A stretch of 64,000 nt of DNA from Bolinopsis microptera. Lineage: Eukaryota > Ctenophora > Tentaculata > Lobata > Bolinopsidae. A program made the position numbers and the translations under genes. The stretch is taken from the NCBI RefSeq assembly GCF_026151205.1, contig NC_087077.1, forward strand, positions 17,099,475-17,163,474, written 5' to 3'. Numbering within the stretch: the stretch's first letter is position 1; each line of letters opens with the position of its first letter. The notes under the pieces were generated by a model. It ran no database searches. It was not told the origin of the DNA and saw nothing but the letters and a program-made list of their open reading frames with translations. Positions 45,100 to 53,811 of this stretch are shown here, in pieces.

Positions 45100-45388
45100 A
45101 GACAGGAAAACACAAAATTCTTCGTAAAAGTAAGGTCCTAGGATTCCACGAGAACTGATGGCGCACCAGATCGTGACCTTTTCACCTTTTGTTGACAAAA
45201 TCTATCCTCGATTGGAAATCACGGTCTAAAAGTTGGTGTTTCTTTGTGATCCGATAGGCCCGGTTAGAAAGATCTCGCTTAAGGATTCGTTGAAGGGATG
45301 TTCTGCACACAGGGCAGAACTCCCCATTCTCTTTCTTCAGGTAGACGAACAATCGTTGTTCCGCAGTATAGGGAGGATAGTGAACCAT
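45100..45388 (-). pseudogene. remnant mariner-type transposase
   Basis: Starts MVHYPPYTAEQRLFVYLKK (first helix-turn-helix), then RTSLQRILKRDLSNRAYRIT and HQLLDRDFQSRIDF (linker before the catalytic domain), stops at 45182-45184. In another frame it goes directly to EKVTIWCAISSRGILGPYFY, the segment near the second catalytic Asp. The region carrying the first catalytic Asp and everything after this are missing. Confidence 0.8.
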
Positions 45389-45961
45389 TTTCGATGATTC
45401 AATGGATGGTTCATTCCTTTTTATTGATTGTAAGGAACGAACCTGTGACTAGCAGGGCTAACAAGCCCTGCAACCAATCAAGCGGTGCACGTGAGCCAAA
45501 CAGGCCATTAACCAAGTGACGAGATCACTGACTGAGTGCTCGGATCACGTATCCGATGAATTTTGAAATTGTCATAACTCAGGCAAATTTTGAAAAATGA
45601 ACTTGAAACTTCGGGAAAGGTTTTGAATTATCAAGCCAAATGTGTGCAAAAAAATTTGGAGTTCTTAGCTTAAAGCGTTCTCATTTTATGAAGACAATAG
45701 TGAAAAAGAGGGAGTGTCACGCCACGCCCACTGTAATTGGGCGTGGCTTACGAAACTTTCAGGAAATCTAAGTTTGACCCATATCTATAATCTCTGAAAT
45801 TTTGGTGCAATTTGGAGACGAATTACGTGAGTTATTAAGAGGTTGCGTGTGGGTAGTCACTTTTGGGCCACCCTGTATATAAATTAGATTCATTTTAACT
45901 TGGTTGTTTAGGCCAATAGATTTAAGATAATTTTTAAACTTTAGTAGATATATTTTTGATG

Positions 45962-46057
45962 ATGTGTGATGATGTTTGTGTCATTATATTTTGATTATGA
46001 TTTGATTTCTGAATCAAATCATAATCAAAATATAATGACACAAACATCATCACACAT
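45962..46057. repeat. palindrome 1, 46-bp arms
   Basis: Arms 45962-46007 and 46012-46057 are exact inverse copies around a 4-base loop. The right arm overlaps the left arm of the next palindrome. Confidence 0.9.
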
Positions 46058-46289
46058 TCTCTAACATTAAAAGTCATTTACAAAAGTCAGTCAACAGTCC
46101 AGGTAGATTTTTAATTTTGCTTGTTGATTAAAGGTTGTAGCGCGATGCGTTACTGTGCCGGCACAGTAACGCATCGCGCTACAACCTTTAATCAACAAGC
46201 AAAATTAAAAATCTACCTGGACTGTTGACTGACTTTTGTAAATGACTTTTAATGTTAGAGAATGTGTGATGATGTTTGTGTCATTATAT
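46030..46289. repeat. palindrome 2, perfect 130-bp arms without spacer
   Basis: 46030-46159 and 46160-46289 are inverse copies meeting at GTGCC|GGCAC with no loop. The centre lies inside a GC-rich short element (GTAGCGCGATGCGTTACTG). With palindrome 1, segment 46030-46057 occurs three times in alternating orientation. Confidence 0.9.
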
Positions 46290-46880
46290 GCCGCGCCGCG
46301 CACTCAATGAGGCTTCTCACAGCGACATCGGCTAGATCGGCGAAATGCGCTACTGTGCCGCGCCGAGCTGCCATGAATTGACATCGTCAATTAAATTAAA
46401 GGATGTTTAAAAATGTGCAGCATTAATCTTATTATGTATAAAGCGAGACGGTATTATTATATATAGATGAATCCGTATATATGGATGGATCCTGACACCA
46501 CGGCATCAACTTATACGCGCCGACTTACCGCAAAAACCGTAAAAGATATACAACTGCGAAACTTTTTTAATTAGGTCATATGCTTTAATGGCCTCCAAAT
46601 CAGCATGGAAAAATAAAAATTGGCCAAGGAATAGCAGTTTTAGAGCCCAAAATTTAGACCCCCAAGTGAGTCAAAAACAAAAATTAATTTGTATCACGTC
46701 GTGACCCCCACGGTCGTTTCACTAGGTGTTCTTAGGATACAGCTAGGGGGAGCCGCGCACTCGTGTGCGCGCGGGTCATACAACGTACGACAAAAATTAA
46801 ATAGGTAATAATTATTTTAGTCTTTTGAGTCTTGACACCATTTTAGGGTTATACAGGTTCCTTCTAACTGTAAATGATAC
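46290..46880 (-). mobile_element. GC-rich short repeat plus inverted copy of the intron repeat
   Basis: 46290-46400 continues the GC-rich element (ATCGGCGAAATGCGCTACTG, then TTGACATCGTCAATT). 46430-46690 and 46795-46875 are inverse, diverged copies of 19965-20215 and 19425-19484 of the Rab6-intron duplication. They lack the tRNA-like segment and instead contain a MITE at about 46689-46794 (ends TTGTATCACG and GTACGACAA), related to 6510-6605. Confidence 0.65.
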
Positions 46881-47430
46881 AGTATAAGTACTGTTATAAT
46901 ATAAACACCATAAAATGTAAATCAAAAACTTAAACAAAAAATTGGTGCGCCGCGCATATTTTAATTAACACGACACGCGCTTATTTTGTATTTTAACTGA
47001 TTTATACCGCACTACACTCTTAAACCCAAAAAGGTCATGGAGTGCTTGTTGGATGGGGGTCTAAACTGCTTTTTGTTGTGATGTGATTTAGTGGATTTTA
47101 TATATATTATTACAAAGGGTTTTATTTTTACTTCAGTTTTTAAATTTGTCCCATTTTTACAACATTTTTATATAGGGTCATTGCTATATTATGTGTATAT
47201 TGTTTGAATATTCTTTGTTGAAAAAAATGTATACCGCACTACACCAAATTATGGCAATATTTTAAACGAAACTTCGGTTTTCAGCATGAACATAGTTTTT
47301 AGCAAAATATTGTAGGTTCCTAGTACAATACTTTCTACAGCAAGTTTTTAACTTTCTGGAGGTTGGGCTGACAACATTTTTCTTTCATTCGTAACCAAAT
47401 CAAGAAAGGAGTAAAAAATGACTTTTTCCG
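46881..47430. other. AT-rich spacer
   Basis: Two copies of TATACCGCACTACAC about 230 bp apart (near 47005 and 47230) hint at another repeat. No exon supported. Confidence 0.4.
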
Positions 47431-47697
47431 TTGTGCTTGAACTATGATAGAGTTTGTAGTGTGATAGATGATTGTGGCGATGGTTCTGACGAACAACAAT
47501 GTACCAATGTGTTTATGTGTAAATTTAAAGAGCAGCTGATCCTAATAACTGAAAAGTGCGACGGAGAGATTGATTGTCTTGACTTCTCGGATGAATGTAA
47601 CTCTGACTGTGGCAGAGAAATCATACAGAGCCCATTCCTCAAGCTCTTATGTTGGTGTTTGGCCCTTTTAGCAATTGTAGGGTGAGATTGTAGGGTG
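47431..47697 (+). pseudogene. LDLa-module/first-TM exon of a GRL101-type receptor
   Basis: Reads VCSVIDDCGDGSDEQQC, a second LDLa-like module ending CDGEIDCLDFSDEC, then CGREIIQSPFLKLLCWCLAL, the lead-in to the first membrane helix in LDLa-linked GPCRs. The first module lacks its N-terminal cysteines and a TGA lies just upstream in frame. The exit boundary is disturbed: ATTGTAGGGTGAG is present twice in tandem (47674-47699), so the probable donor (GTGAGA) is doubled. Continuation into the receptor fragment at 51.3 kb is possible, but the phases do not fit simply. Confidence 0.6.
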
Positions 47698-47859
47698 AGA
47701 ATCCCTGCCACGTTTTTGGCCAGTTTCGCCGGGGCTCATGTCTTTCCTCGAGGGAGCATTAGTGTATACAGAAAAACTGACAAATCCTAGCGAAGTCCAA
47801 TCCGAACCACATCTTCCATCAGAGGTGGTGCTGGGTCAGCTGGTTACTGAACGGATTGG

Positions 47860-48330
47860 CCTGGAGAATGGCATAGTCCTGTTACTCTCAAGTTAACCAT
47901 TGAGGGGGTCAGGCGCTGTGTGCTCACGGCTGGTTCTGAAGTGGGAGCACTGTCGGTGGTGGCTCACCCAGATAACGGACAGTGTCTCTCCTTCTTTCTT
48001 CTTGGACTTGCATTGTTGCTGGCGAGTCAGCCAGTAGCAATGCAGCATCTCACTCACTCAATCACCTCAGCAGTTCGGTCCATTTTTTCATTTGCATTAC
48101 TTTCGCTCCAGGATGGCACTGTCCTGTCATCCTCAAGCTAACCATCGAGGTAGAGGGTCGGATGCCATCCGTCTCACCTGGTTCTTGACCTGTCGCCCTC
48201 AGACCTACAGAGGTGGGGTGCACTGTCGGTGGCCTGTCACCCAGGTTGTCGGTGGTATCTCTCCCTCTGCCTCCCCTTTGGACATGCATTGTTGCTGGTG
48301 AGTCAGCTGGCAGCAGTGTACCATACTATT
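47860..48330. repeat. imperfect ~240-bp tandem repeat
   Basis: 47872-48045 and 48112-48320 share TTAACCATTGAGG/CTAACCATCGAGG, GCACTGTCGGTGG and TTGTTGCTGGCGAGTCAG in the same order. The sequence is richer in GC than its surroundings. Frames here are not convincing as protein. Confidence 0.6.
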
Positions 48331-48734
48331 GCGTGTTTACTAATCCCCTCTTAGCTTTCAGGCTGAACTAAAATTATAAACTAACAGAAGCAGGATAGAA
48401 GCAAGAAATCATCAGTAGCCCCTCAACTTAACGAAGACTGATATCAACCGCTCTGGTACAAGCAACTCTGATAAAGTACGACACTGCTGCTTCTCTGGGA
48501 AGTCAGCACCAACAGAAATGGGGACACTCTCTGATATGAGTGCTGGAATTCTCAGCCGTTTTACTCTACAGGCTAAGTTTCTTGTTATAATTCTATCGCT
48601 CTGTTCTTTCATTTGTATTCTGTCTCACTCATCTTGTTTTCTCGATCGTTACTTGCCTCCGTATAGGCTGCTAAACTTAAATTATAAACTAACATTCGTT
48701 CCACCCCCTTGTGTGTATACTAACACCCCTAGAT

Positions 48735-49205
48735 TCCCAGGTCTGGTCCTCTGGCATTTCCGAACAACTGAAAGTCAAGTTCTTTAGAGCCTGTGTCGAA
48801 CCAGTATTGCTCTATGGATCAGAGACATGGACCATAAACAAGCAGCTTGAGAAACGCCTCAACGGATGCTACACCCGTCTTTTAATGAAGGCCAAGAACA
48901 TCTCGTGGAAGAAGCATCCAACTCTCAAGCAGATCTATGGCAACCTTCCATCTATTGCCTCAGTGGTTGCGTTGAGGCGTTCCAGATTTGCTGGGCATTG
49001 CATGAGAGCTTCTGACCAAGTTATCTCCACTATCCTCCCCTGGCGACTTGCCCAATCGGGCCGTGGAAGGAGACCACTCACCTTCCTGGACGTAGTAGCT
49101 CGTGACACTGGGCTCCAGTTAGACGACCTTCGAACTGTTATGTGCGATCGAGACGTGTGGAGGCAGACAGTGAATGGGATTTCGATTGAGGATCGCCCAA
49201 AGTAA
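48735..49205 (+). pseudogene. LINE ORF2 C-terminal fragment (second family)
   Basis: Reads SQVWSSGISEQLKVKFFRA, VLLYGSETWTINKQLEKRL, RRSRFAGHCMRASDQVISTI and RDVWRQTVNG, the region after the polymerase of another LINE family, ending at the stop near 49205. No polymerase core upstream. It lies between the two receptor fragments. Confidence 0.8.
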
Positions 49206-50357
49206 AAGTAAGTAGATTCCCAGGAACAGGCATAAATATCTATGGAAATCAAAGCCAAACAGACAGACAGCTACTCAGCCACAATGCAGGGTAACAGATA
49301 CTGCTCTGAACCAAGGATAAGTCGGATTACAAGAATGCCAACATCATACATCACGTCTCTTATTAAAAGACAAAGCTCAACTCTCTATCCAAGTTCCTGA
49401 AATCAGAGTTGTCTAACTGAGATTCGCAGTCAGACATGCATTATACCCCCCTCGACCAACCCATCTACTAATCCGTGTCTACAGGCAAGAAATTGATCTC
49501 GTCATTTGTAATATAACATGAAATATTATATACCTATTGAAATTCTCATCCTCCACATCATACAAAAGAGAGCGGCCTTTGGCCATACACCACATCATAT
49601 CAAAGAGAGCGGCCTCCGGCCAGACATATCAGACCTAACATGATCTATTTTCCTTAAAAGCCCATGTTTATATAAAGTTTTAGCGTGTAAAATTGCTTCA
49701 CTTTACTTACTTGTTTATAAATTTTACCTCGAACCATGCTTTCACAGAATTAAAATATTACCACACGACGCGACAGGGCGACAGTTTTCCAAAACTGGTT
49801 ACATTCTTCCCTCAAGGCGCAGCTCCTACACCTGGTAAATTCCACTCTAATAGCACAACCTCTCAAACAGACTCACCGAAGTAATCTTCAGCCATTAAAT
49901 GCGATTCAGGGACTATAGCACCGCTGTCAAACCTGATCATGTTACAAGGCATGACTTTTCTGCCACTACTTCATCATTATAGATACACTGATTAGTGATT
50001 ACTTAGTGTGTAGATAAAACGATATGAGTGTTGCACACACTGGCTTATCAATGAATGATTGATTCATCCTATCAGCGTTATCTTGATTCGAACTGAGATT
50101 GCTATATTAAATTTTTCCGATATTTTACGTAACGCGCGAACGCCATTTGAGCACAGTATGTACTAATGATCTAGCTGCAAATCCTTTAATACGTTTTGCT
50201 TGCGCGCGCGCTACTCTGGTAGCGCGCATGGCGGGTAGTTTTAGTATCTATTGTGAGGTCATCTTGTTTCAACTTTTTATTCAGTTTTATTCATTTAAAC
50301 GATGTTAATCATTTAAAACGACTTTACTAGAATTTGTCAACGAAGAAGAACTCTAAA
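49206..50357. other. spacer
   Basis: No exon seen. A 30-bp doublet AGAGAGCGGCCT..GGCC occurs at 49568-49625 and a GC-rich short patch at 50195-50235. Confidence 0.45.
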
Positions 50358-50765
50358 CTGTTACCACAGCAACCATTCAATGTTGCCATAGAAACTACAC
50401 ACTCTTAACATAGCAACCACACACGGTTACCGTAGCAACTCCAAATCACTACCTAGCAACTACACGCTGTTACCATAGTAACTACACACTGTTACCATAG
50501 CAACTACACACTGTTACCATAGCAACTACACACTGATACCATAGCAACTATACACTGCTACCATGGCTACTACACACTGTTACCATAGCAACTACACTCT
50601 GATACCATAGCAACTACACACTGTTACCATAGCAACTACATACTGATACCATAGCAACTACACACTGTTACCATGGCTACTACACACTGTTACCATAGCA
50701 ACTACACACTGTTACCATAGCAACTACACACTGTTACCATAGCAACCACACACCGTTACCAGGAC
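50358..50765. repeat. 22-bp minisatellite of RFX X-box-like sites
   Basis: About 18 units of CTACACACTGTTACCATAGC plus AA. Each unit contains GTTACCATAGCAAC or a close variant. Several are exact matches to the RFX X-box pattern GTNRCC-spacer-RGYAAC, including variants GTTACCACAGCAAC and GTTACCGTAGCAAC. First units are most diverged, inner units near identical. It is upstream of the receptor fragment at 51.3 kb. Confidence 0.9.
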
Positions 50766-51252
50766 CCTCCAGTACTGGAAACGATGAACCTTCCCAACCT
50801 GATCACCCATCTCTTTTACATTAATCTCTTCATACCAGCTACCGCTCTCAGGATTGGGAACGAGGAGCGAATGGGAGCTATTGCGATGCAATCCGGACAA
50901 GAGTCTGGGATGGCTCCTTTAGTTCCAACTTCTCAGTACTGAGAGCGATTCTCTTTTCCATTATTTGCCATAGCGTGTGCGACGCGTGCATCCTCGGTGA
51001 GCGCACGTGTGCTCCGTCAGCACCGCTACATAGCGGTCTGCGAGCGTGCGCGGGCAGCTGTGGTGCGCGCTGTGCCGCGCAACGGCGTTGTGGGGTCGGC
51101 CACTCACGCTGAATAACAGAGTAGCCAAACCGGGGTCTATTACCCGTACGGCATATTATTACGCGCAGATGCCACTGGCGGCCCGCCGACCAGAGACGCC
51201 CGGTGGCAAGCTGATCTGCATATATGACCTCCATATCTGAAAGCAGGTTGGA
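50766..51252. other. GC-rich compositional island
   Basis: 50960-51215 is strikingly GC-rich with many CpG against an AT-rich background, and contains a small hairpin ACCGCTA/TAGCGGT near 51021-51036. Frames through it are not recognisable. It could be a CpG-rich promoter or an unknown mobile or foreign piece. Confidence 0.45.
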
Positions 51253-52640
51253 GTGCACTATGGAAAGCTTAGAAGCTTCTGTCACCTACTACTACTACTA
51301 CTACTTTTAGCAATTGCTCTGAACATGATTTCGGTTTACCGAACTTCAACAGACTTTAAAAAAGAAATGTCAAAGGCGGCTCAGATTAACAATAAGATGC
51401 TGATACTTCTAATAAATGTAGGTGACCTGTTGATTGGAGTGTATTTATTTCATATTGCGGTTATGGACACGATAATCTATGGGAGTAGCTACTGCTTTGA
51501 ACAACTGAATTGGCTATCAAGAGTTCATTGTACCATAATTGGTGTCATCTACACACTACACAGCACTATAAAATTGCAATTGGTGGTTAAAGTCTGATGA
51601 TTCTACAGTCTACACACATTATTATCAGCACCACATGTTTTTATTTATTTCATATTGCGGTTATGGACACGATAATCTATGGGAGTAGCTACTGCTTTGA
51701 ACAACTGAATTGGCTATCAAGTGTTCATTGTACCATAATTGGTGTCATCAGCACAATTGGTTACGAAATGTCCCTATTATCCATGACAACTCTCGGCATA
51801 ACCAGGCTGATGGAAATACAAAATGGGGCACGGATCAGTAGTGAAATCTCAAGGTCGGCTATTCGGAACATTTGTTTAATAACAACAGTTATCGTTCTGA
51901 TGTCTATTGCTATAGTCGTAGTCCCTTTGGTGCCTCAATTTGAAGACTTCTTTGTCAATGGCATGACCTATGAACCTTCAATAAAACTTTTTATCGGAGC
52001 TCCTGGGAAAGAAATCCATCATGATCTGCTACAGGAGTACTATGGAAAAATAAAGGAGAAAAATCTTAAATGGAAATCGATTAATGATCTAGTTGATGGC
52101 ATGTTTTCCAATTATTATGGAGTAGATGTACCTGGTCGAAATAGATTGAAATTCTACGGCAATGAAGGGGTTTGTCTTTTTAAATTCTTTGTTAAAAAAG
52201 ACGATCCCCAAAGAATTTATACGTGGGTTGTCATTTCAATGAACATGATTTGCTTTGCAATAATCTCAGTATGTTACATCTTCATCAACATTTTGACCAG
52301 TGCAGTGCCACTTCCAAAGTGCTCACTCAGAAGAAAGCAGGACATGAGATCAGGAAAAGGAACAAAAGAATGAAGATTACAGCGAAAGATATCCCTAATC
52401 ATTGGGACAGACTTCCTCTGCTGGCTACCGGTTACCGTAGCTTCCAGCCTACATTCGGGGGCTGTTATCGACGCAACTCGCTATTATGCCCTTATTTCTA
52501 TAGTCTTCCTTCCAATCAACTCTGTCATCAACCCTGTACTTTATATAATAATGATTTCTTTTCCGTACTTTTGGGAAAATTTTATGAAAAAGTGTATTGA
52601 ATTTGTTTGCAAAAAAGAACCGAAGAACCATCAGTACTGA
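51253..52640 (+). pseudogene. GRL101/relaxin-receptor-like GPCR, broken in several places
   Basis: Frame 1 gives TM1-TM2 (LLLLLLLLAIALNMISVY, INVGDLLIGVYLFHIAVMDT). Frame 2 restarts after an insertion with TM3 (STIGYEMSLLSMTTLGITRL), TM4, a long second extracellular loop (FVNGMTYEPSIKLFIGAPGK, FYGNEGVCLFKF) and TM5. A third frame gives IRKRNKRM, and further shifts reach TM6 (FLCWLP) and TM7 with NPVLY. At least three frame changes after 51550 make it non-functional. The first comes from a 108-bp direct duplication (51442-51549 and 51642-51749) around a 92-bp segment. Family assignment rests on the loop and TM motifs. Confidence 0.8.
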
Positions 52641-53811
52641 TGAGTAAGATCGTGAAGGTCAAATAATAGAGATGGAAACTTTTAAGACCTGTCATGAAAT
52701 ACCACTCGATTAAAACTATACAATTTTTTGATTATGCGGATCGGTTATAAAACTTTTATTCTACTATTTTGTGATTTTGACTGACTGTCATGTTTTCTCC
52801 CCTCATATTCATGATGGTACATTGGCAAAGCTTTTAAAAAGCGTTGAGGGTAAGACAACTTTGCCCTTTACTATCAATGAATCATTAAAAAAAAATTTAA
52901 AGTTTTATCCTTATCTGAATATCAATTGGATGTTAAGTTTGATTGTGGCACAAGGTGATAGTGAATTATTTGTTTTGAGTAGATTATCTTAAACACATTG
53001 GCTCTCTTTTTGCCGCTTTTTCCAGAGCTAAAGTCTGTTGTTAACTTATTTTAATCTGTTCTGATGTTCAACCTAATGAGGTCTATACTGCAATAAATAA
53101 TATAATAAATCTATAATAGTATGTTAAATCTGTAAATGTTTGAATACAATTTGTGAATGAATTTTGTATCGTGCTAGTTGAAATTGGAACTATTGGTCTA
53201 TTTATTTGCTAGATATCTATATTTATATATTTGCTCTATCTCTTTCCCCTATTTATTTGATTTATGTAATTAAATAATTACTCTCTTAATTTCATTTAAC
53301 TATACAACAAGGTGTATTATTTTGTAAGCAAAGGTATGAATGTTTTTGGATAGAGACACCATAGTATTCCAACTTATAATATGATTTGTCTATATTTGAC
53401 ATTCATTGGTGGCAAGGGATGTCAAATGTCAATACCTTATTTGTCATTCTTGCATTTGTACAGTAAATTGTATATTATGATGTGTGTTGTATGTCAGGTC
53501 CTAATTCTACTGTTATAATATGTATATTAGCTAAAGACTAATGATGACCTTGTCTGTGGTGATTCGTTGACTAGAACGATTATTATAGTTGTATTTTGGG
53601 CAACAATAATATCTATATCTTATTGTGTACTTCTAATTTGTTATCTGTTATGTTCCCTATATTTCACGGTGAACCTTCTTTGTGAGAATAAGGTGCCCCG
53701 CCCCGCCCCCACCCGCGGCCGACCCCACCCCCACCCCAGACCCTTATTGTGAAAGAGAGGTGACTAGGGTTATGTAGGCTGTAGCACCCATCTTATTATA
53801 ATCGTTTTAGG
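52641..53811. other. spacer with one small ORF and GC boxes
   Basis: 52771-52992 is a 73-codon frame (FYPYLNINWMLSLIVAQG near its end) that is unassigned and may be retroelement-derived. 53690-53740 is a C/G-rich tract with CCCCGCCCC, a plausible GC-box cluster about 80-120 bp before the LTO1 start. The rest is AT-rich. Confidence 0.4.

Larger units (their letters stand above)
42367..45875. mobile_element. 3.5-kb mariner-type element with a motif-array interior
   Basis: TA at 42365-42366 and 45876-45877 flanks inverted termini starting CAGGGTGGCCCAAAAGTGAC. The inverted repeats extend about 355 bp (42367-42725 and 45518-45875) with only scattered differences. The minus strand at 45100-45388 keeps two pieces of a transposase; the middle (42900-44945) has no coding sequence but holds a regular motif array. 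It interrupts the end of a LINE. It is non-autonomous. Confidence 0.9.

Noticed and set aside
48062-48301. ORFs in the 240-bp tandem repeat
   Set aside because: Frames are not preserved between the two repeat copies and match no family.
50358-50765. CRISPR-like regular repeats
   Set aside because: The 22-bp units are directly tandem with no unique spacers, in a eukaryotic context: a minisatellite.
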